This document shows positions 1-12,797 of a stretch of DNA of 64,000 bases, piece by piece. The translations under genes were made by a program, and so were the position numbers. The notes under the pieces are model-generated. The model was not told the origin of the DNA, searched no databases, and saw only the letters and a list, made by a program, of their open reading frames with translations. The stretch is from Paraphysomonas bandaiensis (Eukaryota > Chrysophyceae), in NCBI GenBank assembly GCA_965644295.1, contig CBFFRP010000015.1, positions 55,926 to 119,925 of the forward strand. The letters run 5' to 3'. How positions within the stretch are numbered: position 1 is the first letter of the stretch; each line of letters opens with the position of its first letter.

Positions 1-2
1 GT

Positions 3-348
3 GGAGTGTTAATATGTGACCAGGGAATCATGGTTTTCGTTCATGCCGATGAGGAAAATTCGCCTAGTGAAATTGAAGAGATACACAGTGGACAGTGGAG
101 GGATAATTTACCAAATGGATGGGGCGTTAGGGAATACTCAAATGGAGAGGTAAAACTTTCATACTTTCGATGCAGCGTAACTGGGTGAGATATAGGTATA
201 CAGAGGAGGCTTCAGAGATGGGATGAGAGAAGGGGGAGGAGAACTTAGAACGAGATCTGATGCCTCGGGCAACTGGATACTGGAGAGTGACTCGGATGTT
301 TTATTTCGAGGGATTTGGTCTCAAGACGAGTTTGTGACACCTTCATAA
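3..348 (+). CDS. MORN-repeat protein, 3' end (partial)
   Basis: Only the last two exons lie in the window: 3-149 and 196-348, joined across a 46-nt GT-AG intron (150-195). The joined reading frame ends at TAA 346-348. It contains two MORN-type repeats of the pattern G-x-W/F-R/x-D/N-x-x-x-x-G-x-G: HSGQWRDNLPNGWGV just before the intron, and VYRGGFRDGMREGGGEL starting exactly at the acceptor. Reading through the intron would stop at once, and splicing restores the repeat register; that decides the intron. MORN repeats generally bind membrane or act as scaffolds, and in protists are common in cytoskeletal and flagellar proteins. The 5' part is missing, so the full function cannot be given. The open frame extends to the window edge, though the first few codons could be intron sequence. 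Confidence 0.7.
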
Positions 349-2043
349 CTCCTTCTGTCAGCTTTGTATATTTGCTGCCTATATTATAATATGTTACTAT
401 CTATATGCACGCCATTTTTATTTTCTAGCAGTTAGCTCACTGTTGTAGTTGTATCTTTTAGAGCACTGTCCATCTAAAGTAAATGAAAATTACGTAATAT
501 AATCTTACTTTGTTTACTGTTCGTAACAGTGAATGGTATCATGTGTGTAAAAGATCTGGTTTAAGTTAGGAAATTAAGTTATTTCGTATTATCAAGATGC
601 ATATCACGTAAGCTTATTGTTTCACAATGACAAAGTTTTAGTGCAAGCGAAGTATATAGTAGGCCATGGAATGCCATGGGTATATACTATATACGACTAG
701 AGGCTAGATGATCTGTTGGAGTTACGTAATGTGGTGAAGACTAACATCTAACATTACCGGGTTTCCAGAGGTACACCATTTAGTCAAGGTACACGAAGAC
801 CCATTAGTCTTGTAAAGCTACAACACAAGCAATACGGCTACGTCATAAAAGTCAAGTTAATAGAAGCGTTCAAACATCGTCTGTTCACCGGGAGCACCTC
901 AGAAAACAATGCATCACGAAGGTAAAGGGTGTATGTAAGTCATGTGCATTATTCCTGGTCAAATCAGAGAAAACACTTCAAGCAGAAAGCTTTATTCAAA
1001 GGTTACAGTAGATATTGCTGTGTGTCTAACAGGCTAACAGGGATATAAATACGTCGTGGTTCTTATTTCTTAGAGATATCGCCACAAAGGAACTGTGGGA
1101 AAATTAAAGTATACTTACACATTTACATTTCAATACAAAATCTATAACAACTACTATTGTCCAATATACACTTAACCCTCTCAATTCAGCTGAATGGGTG
1201 TGTAATATGAGCCACAGTTGTGTGTCTGCTAGGTATCTAAACTACGTACGGTCTATGTATCAAGAACAGGAACTCAGCACATCATTGAGCAAGACATGGC
1301 GCACTTTAATCTTAATTCTCTCATTCTTTTCCTTGATCCTGATTGACTATCGGCATGTTTGAGTATCCCTGAATTATTAAACAGTAATAGCATGGTCGGA
1401 GTCGATCATATCAGACTAACGGACCCACTCTATAGTGTCCATCATCATACTCATGACAATACCAAGTCTTGTAGTGGTAAATCCCTCATGGACAGTACCA
1501 GCATAACGTAACAGTTATCCCCTATATGGGATGATCGGAGAGGCCTCTGCTATGTATCCTCATGTTAACTACCATGTTCCCTTGATTTACTGGTATAGAT
1601 TCGAATATTTTAATGAGTAAGTTGATTAGTTCTTAAGATATCTTTGCATACCAGAGTTTCCTATAGCTACACTGCTGTATATAGTCAGGTTACAGAGAAA
1701 ATCAATACCATCACCAAGAAAATAAGGATTTCAAGATTTCCAGATCTACATTCCCTAGAATCTAGAAATAAATAAAAATCCCAATAACTTTACAATAACT
1801 CTACTTTTTTAGTTCCTAAAACACCGATTTTCAGATTATTTGTCTGTAGAAATTGTGATTATTTTTACCCTTCCAAATTGCAACCATAACGTAGTGAGTG
1901 ATTGGTTAGTGTTTCTTACGTATATTTCATACATAAGGAAATGCATTACACTCCATATAAAGTCCGGCCTGTCAAGCAGATTTACTTAACATCCTCTCAT
2001 TGCAAATATATTAAGTCTGATATATAACAACACGATTAAAGAT
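349..2043. other. intergenic, no gene seen
   Basis: AT-rich sequence between the MORN gene and SDHB, both on the + strand. All frames are broken by frequent stops. I see no conserved protein fragment, structured RNA or repeat of the families found elsewhere in the window. The last part must include the SDHB promoter and 5' UTR, but no motif can be assigned. Confidence 0.6.
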
Positions 2044-3079
2044 ATGTTCCGACTTACTACCACTGTAGTTAAGAGGCAGCCATATGGAACCGTTACGAGA
2101 TGTGCCTCTAATATGAAGTAAAGCATATCCACTTGTACATACATACATATCTTACATTACATACACTCACAGGTCATTTGAAATTTATCGCTGGAATCCA
2201 GATGAGCAAAAGAAACCTTCCACATCTACCTATCAAGTGAACTTGGATGAGTAAGTTATCATTGGGTTTGTATGTGCTGATGATGATGTCTGGTTGATAG
2301 GTGTGGTCCTATGGTACTTGATGCGCTCATTAAGATCAAGGGAGAACAAGATCCTACTTTGACATTTCGACGCTCATGTCGTGAAGGTATTATATTCTGT
2401 GATAATTTAATTGGTAAGTGACTTGTATCAGGCATTTGCGGGTCGTGTGCCATGAATATTGACGGGAAGAACACTCTGGCTTGCTTGTGTTACATCGATA
2501 AGAAGTCATCTTCTGCCGTCAAAATCAACCCATTACCACATATGTATGTCATTAAGGATCTTGTACCGGATATGACCAATTTCTACGACCAATACAAGTC
2601 CATCAAGCCGTGGCTCCAAACTAAGGTCGAGGGAAGCCATGATCTCGACCATGGTGAGTTTCTTCAGAGCAAAGTTGACCGCAAGAAACTTGATGGGATG
2701 TACGAGTGCATCCTTTGTGCGTGCTGCTCTACCTCCTGTCCCTCCTATTGGTGCGCCTCTTACTACTTACTGCCCAATCTATACTCATACCCCTTGTAGG
2801 TGGAACGCAGACACATACCTTGGCCCAGCAGTGCTGATGCAGGCCCTTCGATGGGTAGACGACTCGAGAGATGAGATGACAGCAGAACGACTTGCGGAGT
2901 TGGACGATGCGTTCAAGCTCTACCGCTGTCATACCATTATGAACTGCTCCAAAACCTGCCCGAAGGGACTCAACCCAGGCAAAGCGGTTGCTCAACTGAA
3001 AAAGAAGGTAATATCTGCCTACCATGCAGTTGGTCACTTCATTTTTAAATAATATGTACAGATTGCAGACAGCCATTAG
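2044..3079 (+). CDS. SDHB: succinate dehydrogenase iron-sulfur subunit
   Basis: Complex II subunit that passes electrons from FAD to ubiquinone in the inner mitochondrial membrane. Exons: 2044-2117, 2173-2250, 2301-2386, 2432-2750, 2800-3007, 3062-3079 (783 nt, 260 aa, the usual family length). The first exon encodes a short basic, acid-free leader ([15 protein letters not shown]) typical of a mitochondrial targeting peptide; the mature part opens with [11 protein letters not shown]. All three Fe-S cluster ligand sets are present: SCREG-ICGSCA...LAC for 2Fe-2[13 protein letters not shown] for 4Fe-4S, and [17 protein letters not shown] for the cysteine-rich C-terminal region that binds the 3Fe-4S cluster. 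Each intron (45-55 nt) is supported by exact restoration of conserved residues, for example GREG split as GAA-G/GC and YWWN split as TAT-TG/G. The last 18-nt exon (IADSH, TAG) is the least certain; without splicing the protein ends 15 codons past the donor. Confidence 0.95.
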
Positions 3080-4376
3080 AGTTCAGTCATGGGTATATTC
3101 TGGGATAGATATGTACTCTTCGACTATTTGATGAAATGTTATGAAAATAATATGCGTTGTTAGAACTCGTATAAGTTCGGTAATAACGGTGATTTCCCGA
3201 AATTAAAATGACAATACACATTGATACGAACGTAGAATATTGATAACTTGTTATATGGTCGTGTATTTATGAGTTATCATGTGTATTTGTTCGTTATATA
3301 CAGGGTAGTCTTTCGCTGACAGCAAGTTTACTTTGTAGCCACACAGCAAGTATAGAGGGCAGACTAACATATATACCCGAAGCACGCAGTTAAGCAATTC
3401 AAGCTGACTTGAACGGCTACTCTCGAGTATGTACTTTTTTAGAACCATACACTGTACTTCTGAGAGTGCAATACCAAAATAACTAATTGAAAATGTTCTG
3501 GGAGCACCAACGCACTCCGTGAAACACAGTTTTTTGCTTGAACATATCAATCGTAGCCACTAAATGCTGTGTATCAGGTATCAGACAGCACTGATCATCA
3601 AAATATATGTAAATATATTATCGGTCGCTTTTTCCGAAACTGATATTTGCTATTTGGATGGTATAAATTTAACATTAAACAACAGAACTTTAAACTAACC
3701 TAATACGCAACTAATTAAAATTCATATTTTATCATTCATTGTCGCTGTCTATGCTCATACCATTACTTACCACCAAGCAATAGAATATTGAATATTCCAT
3801 AGCCATGATCTTAATAAGTTATATAGTCATTATATTTCAGTTTCAATACCACAATGCTCTATTGTTGATTGGACAAGGTAACTCCTCATAGATCAGAAAG
3901 ATCTTGTCAGCTGAAGTAGACTAGAGTCGATTAGCACTATACATAATACATAGTTGGTGAGTACTGAGATTAATCAGGTTTATGTACAGTTAAGTGTTGA
4001 TGTGGTCCCACATCGGTGTAAACAGGACGTATTAAAGTCGCAGTTGTACTGAATGACTATTCATAACTAGTAAGTTATCTATAGATATATCGAAACTGGG
4101 AGTTTATGATCTCTAAACTGTTATCTATTGTATTTAAATTTTAGCTATTTTGTTGTTCATACGTTCTATACCGTCTTGTCTGCCTTGTATGAATGGTAAC
4201 TTTCACAACACGTGTTATGTATTTTCGCTTCTTTTATATAAACACAGCCAATAAAACTACATACCAGTTGGAAGCTATAATTTCGAAAATACACCAATTC
4301 AGTACCCTAATTTCGTATAAACATAATTTGCGTTAAAACATTTAAAATGAAAAGTAAACTCACACATGTAAAATAT
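3080..4376. other. intergenic between convergent SDHB and REV3
   Basis: AT-rich 3' flank shared by two convergent genes. No frame shows recognisable protein similarity, and I see no repeat copies here. It should hold both 3' UTRs; several AATAAA-like hexamers exist but none is decisive. Confidence 0.6.
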
Positions 4377-7300
4377 CTAAGGCTCTCTATGCGAAGTAAT
4401 TGTATCTAATATATAGGCAAGATCATCTCGCTTAGAGATGTTTCGAAATCGTTCGTAAAACAAGGGACAGTCCAGCGATATGCAACAATCCTGTCCAATA
4501 AATGAGCCATTGGCTGACACTGCAGGCGATGGCGGTGATTCACTGTGCTGAGTGTGACCAGTACAAGAACTACATGCAGATTGCCACACAGATTCTCTAC
4601 GGTCTATCAATTGCAGGCGCGATAACAACACGTTGATCGGAAGAGACGGTGTCCCCGAGCAGGTATCACAGAGAGGTATCAATGAAGAGCCACTTTTTAC
4701 CTTTTTCACTTTCTTATTCATTTTCGAGTGTGGACAAACACGACACTCAGTCCCGCAGATAATACACGACTCGCTTACTATGAAGTCGGTGATTGAAGGC
4801 TGTGTTCTCTTGCTGTTTCCGCTTTCAGAAATAACTTGTTGAAAAAGAGATTGATGTCTCCACACCGCACTAGGCTTCGGCATGACACGGTACCAGGCCA
4901 TCACATCGACACCGCAAAAGTTCAAAACTCTATCTAGTGCGGGATTAATCTGCTTTGTAATGTAATAAAGATAGTTCAGTCTATACGTTGAGCCCCGATG
5001 TAAGAGTTCCTCAGGCGAGATGACAAGGTCTCGCAGCAGTGCATTAGGGGGACCAGCAATGACTACATAAGGTACTCTCCATCGGTAAGGCGGCTGCGCA
5101 CGTGGATCACGAGTCATCTTCTTGCACGCAACTACGGCCCCAGGGGGCAGTGACTTGAATTCCTCCGAACCACTTTTAGAATACTTTCCCAGACGAACCT
5201 CTTTGCGAAAAATAAAGTCACTGAGAGGAAGTAATTTACTTCCCTCGTGTATTTTTCTCCATTGATCGCACAGGTAATCCCTTACGGCTGTCAGATCTTT
5301 TGTGTCAAATAGAATTCGGAGGGCTTTTTCTTGTATTTTCACAGTTGCCGGGCACTGGTCTCTGCGGACAACCTCGATGCCCTTGGCATCGAAATGAGGG
5401 CACGCAGTAGAGATACTTTCATATGCCAATCCAGCATATCTCTTCTTGCTGGCCAGGACGCATGATGAGTAAACCTTTTCCATTTTAAGAACGACTCCTT
5501 TTGGAGATAAGCGTGATATTTCTTGAGCAATATCATCGCCTATTGAAAAAGCTTCATCACGTGATCTGCCTCTGAGTCGGACAAAAACGGAGTCTGTATC
5601 TCCATACATCACCTCCGCATCCCACTTCGGATGTCTGTTAATATGTGATATCGTCCACTCCAAGGTGCTCCTGCCACACTGTACAATGGCATCTGCTAAT
5701 TCCGCCATTGGCATTCGACCTGAAAACACACATCACACAGAATAAAAGAGCATCACTTAAGAATGTACCGCTAAATCCAGCTGCAGTATAGCCATATGTA
5801 ACATTTGCAATCATTTTTAATGCCAACTGGCGGGCATCCAGTACACGCCGTAAAACACTATCATCTTCACTAGTATATACCTTCATTGATCGCTTCACCA
5901 TAAGCCGAGTATCAAGGATTTCCTGTAACATTAACGGTAAAATTCCCCGTCTGACTTCTGGAGAACAAAAAACGGACCCATTCGGTGCAACGTATGGTAG
6001 CTGTTTTCCCTCCCCCTTCTGAAAAACAGAAAAGACATTTCTGGCTGAATATTCCTCAGGATAATTGCACACCCCAAGGTGTTCAGTTGTATCAATGTAC
6101 TGCTCAGATCCGGCTTTCAGCTTTCCAAGGATGGTGGAGAAACATAGATTATAAGCAATAACCATAGAAGGGTAGAGAGATTGGAAGTCAAGCACTACTA
6201 CAGGATCTGTGTAGAAGTCACTCCTAGGTTCCATAACAAGTGGAATAACTGCCATTGCTGCTTGTGATGCAACAGCTTTTTTCGAAGGGCTTATGGCAAT
6301 ATACCCCAGCTCATGAGCAACTCGCAACATAACTGCTTCCACCCTATACTGCGAACCTCTTGTGATCGCGGAAAAAAAATCAATTCCATATAGCCGAGCC
6401 GACTCAGAAGTTCGCCTCACAATATCTAGCTTGTCCATAAGCTGGAGACAGATATCCACATGTCTGACGCATATATGACCACAGAAATGCAACTTAGATA
6501 ATCATACCGGTATATATACCGCACTACACGACCCACAGAAGAAGCGCTTCTGAACCACCGTGCAAGTTGCTGCCCCGAATATTCAGGAAATGTGGCTCCA
6601 AGAACATGTCGACTAACACTGCTAATGGTGTAGCTGGTCTGCTTCAACTCCGCCCGCATACGCCTCCAAAGGTTAATAATAGTACGTCCCGTTATCCAAA
6701 TACCCGACTCGTGTTCCTCGCCGTATTTATCATTCTCATTTTTTGCGGATGGCTTCTCGTTCGGAATCCTGCCGAGTTGCTGCATAAAGGTGAACAAGTG
6801 TTTGAATAGCCAGAAAAGTACCTGAAGTAGAGGGATACCGAGGGTAGCTGCTCGCTCAATAAGGTATCCCCAGGATGCCTTTTGTACTTCGTAGCCCACA
6901 AGAAAGTCAGGGTCTTCATTCCGGACAAGTTGCACGAACTTTTCAAATAGTTCAACTTCATCTGTCACCGGGATCATAAAAGCATGACTTGGCAACCCAC
7001 TGCCTTGCATTGAAGTGTTGTTGCACGCCAGGTTTCCCGCATGTGACGAGTGCTGCATATCCACAGGCGAATTAATATACAATATGCCGCACTTCTTCAT
7101 TTCTTCGGAAGTTGCAGACATTGTAACAGTGCCAACTAAGCTCCAGGCAACGAGACAAACCTTATCATATTTCGGATTACTGATGTTTCGGTCTCTACTC
7201 ATTGCATACACTTCCATCGCCATTGTGATCACTCCACCTTGAAAAGTAGGGCTGAGTTCACTTCCAGCTGAGTTATTATCTGATATCGTAGGTACTGTTT

Positions 7301-9764
7301 CTGATTTGGATGCCATTGAAGTAGCTGCAACATTCATACCCAACCGATGTAAAGGCACCTTTTGCGTCTGGGTTGGTGTAAATATCTGTGATGCTAGTTT
7401 TCGACGAGGCTTTCTAGATGGCTGAAACTTGGTAGGGGTTGTCTGCGACTGAAAACTACTACCACTGGAAAAACTTAAGTTCGATTCATAGGCGTGACGT
7501 TTCCTCCCAGAGTTGGTCAACAGGAAATACTTTTTGGGTGAGGGCGGAGAAAAAGTTGGAATGAGTAGTCGCTTCATTGGTACAACATATCGAGGATTGC
7601 CCTCAAGGTTAAATGATGTCAAAATCGCACTCAAAGTGTCAGATTCTGCCCAAGGAGGCACTTGCTCATCCACATGTGAGATTTGGCACCGTTTCCCTTT
7701 GATATCATAGTCAACCAAATTACATTGATTTAAGCATTTCTGTGACTTACTATAGTTCCATCCCTTCGTTGAAGGAGGACCCACTGCAGGCTTAAGAATA
7801 AGTGTACCACCAGAAAACTCAACCGCAGGTTGCAGTATGGGCGTCCCAGTTGAACTGTATCCTTTTGATGAGTCCGCACTCCAAGGAGAACGCTGTGATA
7901 AAGTAGAATATCGACGGGGTCGAAGAGGCGTTGAAAACTTCCCACTCTTACTACCATTGGCATCACGGCATCCTTCAGGTAAATCACCACCTCGGCGATG
8001 TCCTCGCCTACCCCTGGATCCCGGTACTGAAGAATCGAATGCATCTGACAGTACCCCATTATTCCTCGGGGTCAAGGCTTTAGTCGAATGCAAAGTTGGA
8101 TTTTCTATCTCTGGTACACTGTCCTTGTGCAGTAGGGTGTTCGTGAGCAGAATATCACCGGCGTCTTCCATGGATTGTGTCAGTTGCTCCTCCCAAGCAC
8201 CCTCATCTCCATCATCATCTCCACTGCCAGGGTCCTCCTCACAAACAGCGCGCGCTTCCTGACATAGAGGGTTCGGGGAGGCCTGAGTCAACTGGGTTGG
8301 GTTAGCGAGAATCGCCTGAGAGAGCTCTTCATTCCGCAACCGTTCTCGCACACTCGCATCCAGACGTGAGGAAACCCACTTCCCCACAGAATCAGGACGA
8401 TTATCGTCAACAGAGACACCTTCAGTCTCAGCGCGGTTCATGGCTTCCCCTTTCCGCAGTAATGAAAGAAGTCTTTCCTTAAACTCCGCTTCACTTGGCC
8501 CAGGAAGTCGTGGAGTTATCAGCGAGTAATTATCCGAGTCAGGTGCCCCTAAGGCCTCCTCCACCCCTCGCTCTCTCCTTCTTCTACGCTCCTCCTTCCA
8601 TATGTCTTCTAGGCTCCTCACAAAACACAACCCACTACCACCTCCCAAGGTAGCCGGAGATTTATTTCTTATACCGTCAGAGTTAACATCAAGCTCAACA
8701 AAACATGTACTAGTTTTAATTAGACATGGTGGACCTGATGGACGAATTGAATCTTGTGACCACACGAGGTCAGCAGCTGAAAGTCCATCCAACACAGGGT
8801 GCAGAGGATGGAGGGTACCCTGCTGCAAACACTTAGTAAAATATACAATGTCACTAACGAGATGCCAAACCTCTCCACCATCTTGTCGCTGACGACCTCC
8901 TGTTACCTTCAGCCAGTCCATACCACGAATTTCATGATCTTGAAAAAACTGTAACAAATATGGAACATGACTTTCATATGACTGCATCTCCTTTCCTAGC
9001 ACAGCACCGCTCTGTGAAGAAAACACTCAGAACATAAAATTCAATTTGCACTTACTAACCTCCAGTGCTGCTGCTAGGGCGGGTATGTCTTCTGGGTTAT
9101 ACAAAAATGCCTGAACGAATACTTGACGGCTTTCATGGTAACCGTACATAGGAATCTTTTCACAGGCACATAACTAAGAAAACAAAGCTGTTTAGACACC
9201 ACAAAACATGTAATTGTTTACCTTGTGAACAGATTTCATTGACCTGTGGCGACTCTTACGATAGCGAAACGATTCAATTACAGCATCAAGAGTATCCTCC
9301 AAACATGAAATCAAACTGTAACCATATATAAGATATGCAGAGTATTATCCCTCTATACATATACGATACACACACAGCATAACTCTACTATGCATTACAC
9401 ACATACATCAATAGGTGTATAGCCCAATCCATACATACACCATACATACACACAGCATGCCACCTCTCCACTTGTTGTATTGAAGAAAAAAATGTATCCA
9501 TTGTTTCTTTTGGTCTAAAATAAAGATACGGATACACCTGATGGGATATTAATGTATAGAGCTGTGTGTATATGGACTTACATGATGCACATGGACACAC
9601 GCGCTGGATCCCTCTGCAGTCGGACCATACACACGTATTACAGGTACATATTGTTTATTAGTAGGATCAAACCATTGATAATGATCGACATTAACGACTT
9701 GTATTGATAGTGTGTCGATAGGTGGATTATGAGACATGAGGGTTAGTGGAGGCTTAATAGTCAT
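4377..9764 (-). CDS. REV3: DNA polymerase zeta catalytic subunit
   Basis: Family-B polymerase for translesion synthesis. Exons 5'->3': 9582-9764, 9464-9537, 9222-9315, 9060-9173, 6822-9011, 6520-6779, 5769-6463, 4377-5719; the sum is 4953 nt (1650 aa). The N-terminus (VVNVDHYQWFD...PVIRVYGPT) and the block SGAVLGKEM...ESHVPYLLQFFQDH match REV3. A long, low-complexity, probably disordered middle region follows, as is usual for REV3. The polymerase core has motif A DFQSLYPSMV (about residue 1064), motif B LKMIANVTYGYTAAG and motif C YGDTDS (about 1242), so the catalytic aspartates are intact. The C-terminus has two cysteine clusters (CIICGTECRVC...CDTC and CSSC...CCISLDC), the zinc-type CysA and Fe-S CysB modules that bind accessory subunits. 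The 148-nt second intron is longer than the others. The 42-nt intron 6780-6821 is in frame and free of stops, and is inferred only from family alignment. Confidence 0.93.
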
Positions 9765-10100
9765 ATGAAGATAGATATGAAGAGCATATGTATATGTATG
9801 TATGTATGTATGTATGTAGAGCAGTACAATAGGAAGTCGAGACGTACATTATATAGACTATATTATTGTGTTGTATGTACTGCTATACTTTATGAAAATC
9901 GATTGTAGTACTTCTACAAAGTGTATAGGTACACTCGAGATGTACTATACGGTTAGGACATCTGGCTGTATATATGCATATGCATACTAGGCATCGATTC
10001 GTTTCATAGCTACTACTTAACACACACCACAACAATACCTCCATACACTCTATAACCCCCATATCAACTGGATATCTTTCTTCCCCTTATAAATCGTATC
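9765..10100. promoter_or_regulatory. divergent promoter region, REV3 / unknown gene
   Basis: A 336-bp head-to-head interval that must hold promoters for both flanking genes. It contains a short TATG microsatellite (about 9791-9819) and a TACTGCTATA-like element near 9878-9890, which resembles motifs in the other divergent intervals of the window. No classical TATA or initiator position can be assigned. Confidence 0.5.
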
Positions 10101-11759
10101 ATGTTTGATGCTGAAACAGGTGAAGAAATTACTTTTACTAAAGCTAAATGGAATGGAAGAGAGGGTCGTGTGAACTTAGATTATAGAGGCATATTACTGC
10201 AAGGCACAGGGGCTTTAGCTATTAAAGAGTCAGATAGGAAAGCTATGACATCCCTGTCTACTTCATTGAAGAGTAATGAAGAGAATCTTCCAGCAGTACC
10301 GACAGTGTCTACACAGTCAGCTGTGAGATCTCCTCGATCGCCAATAGGCCGTGTGTTACACTCTCCGGAAGGAAGAAGTCAACAGACTACTCCACAATCA
10401 ACACGGAGTCGTCCAGCAACACCACCTGATATTGCTACTTCCAATCCTCTTGTGCAGAAGTTTCTCAATGATGGACCGCTTAACCCTATGTTCCACACAC
10501 GTTGGAATCCGAAAACCGGTATATATTTATGTGATCATAAAATATGTGTCTGAAAAGAAATTCATACTGGACAGGTAAAATTGATCCGTTGCCTGTTAAG
10601 GAAAAAAAACGAACCAGGCCCCGGCGTCGGAAGGCACCTGCTGCTATTAATACTGATTTTGATGATGATGACGATGAAAGCAATCATAGGAGTTTGGACC
10701 CGAACGACTTTTTAAATCAAAAAACTTCTATTGCTAATATCGTTGACATGGCGTTATTGAGACGATCTCAGTCTATAGGAATGAATGGTGAGAATAATGG
10801 TACCCCAACAACAGAGTCAATACGAGACAGACGTAAGAGTGTTAGAGGTGGAATCACTCCATCACAGCGAAGTCGGCAACCCAGTGTGGCAGCTAGTCGA
10901 CGTAGCAGCAATCGTGATACCGTAGCGAGTGATTTATCAACCTCAGAATTTGATTCTAGTGATAGTGCGAATGCTACAGATGCAGATAGACAAAGGATGC
11001 TGGAGGAGAATATTTTCAATCAATTGTTTGCGATGGCAAATGAAGCGGACAATATACGTAACCCGAAACCCTACAAGGTCTTTTATGTGCCTCAATGTGT
11101 AACCGATGTCATAATATAGCCATGTGACTTCATATAATCTTCCTTATACCCTATATTACTACATAAACTCGTTTTCAAGTTCTCTGTACTCTCGACTTCT
11201 CCTTTGCATAATACCTCCTGTGCTCCATTTTCTCATTACATTTTTATTGTAGCCGACAGGCTGGACGAGGGCTGAAAAAGAGAGGCACAAGATAACTGAG
11301 GAAGACAGGAAAATGGAGCTCATTCGCATATGCGAAGAGGCCGCGTAAGTATTTGTGGTAACTGTGTATGGGGCTTCATTTACTTCGAACTATGAAATGA
11401 CAATGCTCTATTTCTTACACTTATAGACAATAGTTTACAGTTATGTGTACGTCTCAGTATATTTGTTGTATAGGGCATTGAAGGCTAAGATATCGCGGGA
11501 ATTAAAACAAGCTATAGCTGATGAAGAAGCCCGAGAGAAGAAGCGTTCGGTAAGGAGTACTATATTAAACGCTACTGATACATTTACAGCATTGGCTATT
11601 GCGGTTTTTTAATTTCTGTCCACCGAATCGTAGGCGGTAGAGGCAGAAATGAAAAATCCCCGTTCAAAATACAATCGCGAGGTTATCAAGAAGCACAATG
11701 AAGAGCGTGAAAGGGCACGAATTTATATTAGATCACTTCAGTATGATAACGAGGTATAG
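10101..11759 (+). CDS. unrecognised basic protein with charged C-terminus
   Basis: Family not recognised. Exons 10101-10518, 10575-11077, 11253-11344, 11474-11549, 11634-11759 give 1215 nt (404 aa). Each junction keeps frame, and the gaps between exons are stop-rich. The start MFDAETGEEITF is the first ATG of the open frame. The protein has a Ser/Thr/Pro-rich segment (about residues 55-120), then a conserved-looking patch NPLVQKFLNDGPLNPMFHTRW, a basic stretch (KEKKRTRPRRRK) followed by an acidic run of six residues, and a highly charged helical C-terminus (RAEKERHKITEEDRKMEL, EEAREKKR, HNEERERARIYIRSL) that looks like coiled coil. The end at 11757-11759 (GAG-GTA-TAG) overlaps a possible splice donor, so a further exon cannot be excluded. 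It is divergent from REV3. Confidence 0.68.
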
Positions 11760-12024
11760 TACTGCTCCGGTTTCACTTTCACGTATGCTGATTTCTTCCG
11801 CAGGTACTATTCATTTCTAAAATGAAGAGGGTTGGGTTGATATGGTAGTTGTATGTGTGCAGTATATTTTTTGTATCATTGTATAATGCCCAGTTACTGT
11901 CGCATAGAATATGTGACAGTTGTGTTGATAGTACTATATTAATTGTAATAATAGCTACCGTAGTACAAATATCTTTGCCTTGTTTAGATTTTTGTACTAT
12001 ATTCTATATTAGCGTTGAGATCAG

Positions 12025-12108
12025 GGCCGGGAAACAATATGTTGTACATTGTACAATATATTCTACAATGTTATTGTTGGACTGGTTAGGAAAGTATTTC
12101 AATAATAT
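12025..12108. mobile_element. possible hAT-like terminal fragment
   Basis: The sequence starting cagggccgggaaacaatat, followed by repeated ACAATATATT and CAATGTTATTGTTGGACT motifs, resembles the left end of the intact hAT-type element at 35816 (cagggatagggaacaatat, then similar CAATATATTG motifs). I could not find a matching right end or a target duplication, so it is either a solo terminus or a chance resemblance. It sits immediately beside the duplicated proteasome exon. Confidence 0.35.
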
Positions 12109-12178
12109 CGGACTAGGTAATGGAGGATTGTGTCAGCAATCAGAATGTTGAGATGGCCACAGTTACTGCCCAGGTATA
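12109..12178 (+). repeat. inverted duplicate of PSMA5 exon 4
   Basis: This 70-bp stretch is the reverse complement of 12905-12974 at 69 of 70 positions. It contains a complete copy (12117-12173) of the 57-nt fourth exon of the proteasome alpha-5 gene, with 8 nt of the upstream intron including the AG and 5 nt of the downstream intron (gtata). Its translation is [19 protein letters not shown], against R at position 5 in the functional exon; the one difference is a CG to TG transition. Outside the 70 bp the similarity ends abruptly on both sides. It lies on the strand opposite to the gene, downstream of its last exon. Confidence 0.95.
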
Positions 12179-12797
12179 ATATGTTTTTATGATTGCGTAT
12201 ATTTCATTATTTATGACTACAACAGCCAAATATTCAAGGACATAGCTTATAGCTTGTCAGTGTTGAATTTTGCTTAAAGTTGAGCAATCAAAGAACACAG
12301 TAGTTTACGGATTTGGATTATTACCCTTAATGATGAATACAGCAATATTAGAAACCAGAATTTATTGCCTATAACATTGCTGTATATTATATATAGTTCT
12401 CTAGTCTCTAGCCCCGTTATGTAGTACATTAGATAAATTAAAATATAGTATTATAGAAGATTGTGACTGTCTAAGATTGGCTATACTGAAGATATTAAAT
12501 GATTAGAAATTAATATCGTTAATATTGTTACTGAATACTGAACTGGTGTTAAAGAGCGCAAGGGACGAAATGTCAATTACTGGTAGTCAGTAATTTTGGT
12601 TGCTAGTATAAAATTTTCGATATATGGAAAAGAAAGCAAAGAAGTAGCAATTAATTCCTCGCCGCGAGCAGCTAGAAAGTACAAGATAATATTCGTAGCA
12701 TGATATACTCTTAAGTACATGATTAGCCACAACGATTGGTCTACTAAATCACATATTCGTTTCTCACCGATTGCCCTATGCAAGTATTATATCTGTA

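Larger units (their letters stand above)
11760..12797. other. intergenic with element debris and duplicated exon
   Basis: A stop-rich, AT-rich gap between two convergent genes. It holds a possible hAT-like terminus near 12025 and the plus-strand copy of a proteasome exon (12109-12178), each listed separately. The 68-codon minus-strand open frame at 12577-12783 resembles nothing and is probably chance. Confidence 0.6.

Noticed and set aside
12577-12783. 68-codon minus-strand frame inside the inverted-repeat spacer
   Set aside because: It overlaps no conserved sequence and does not resemble a proteasome exon; composition fits chance in AT-rich DNA.
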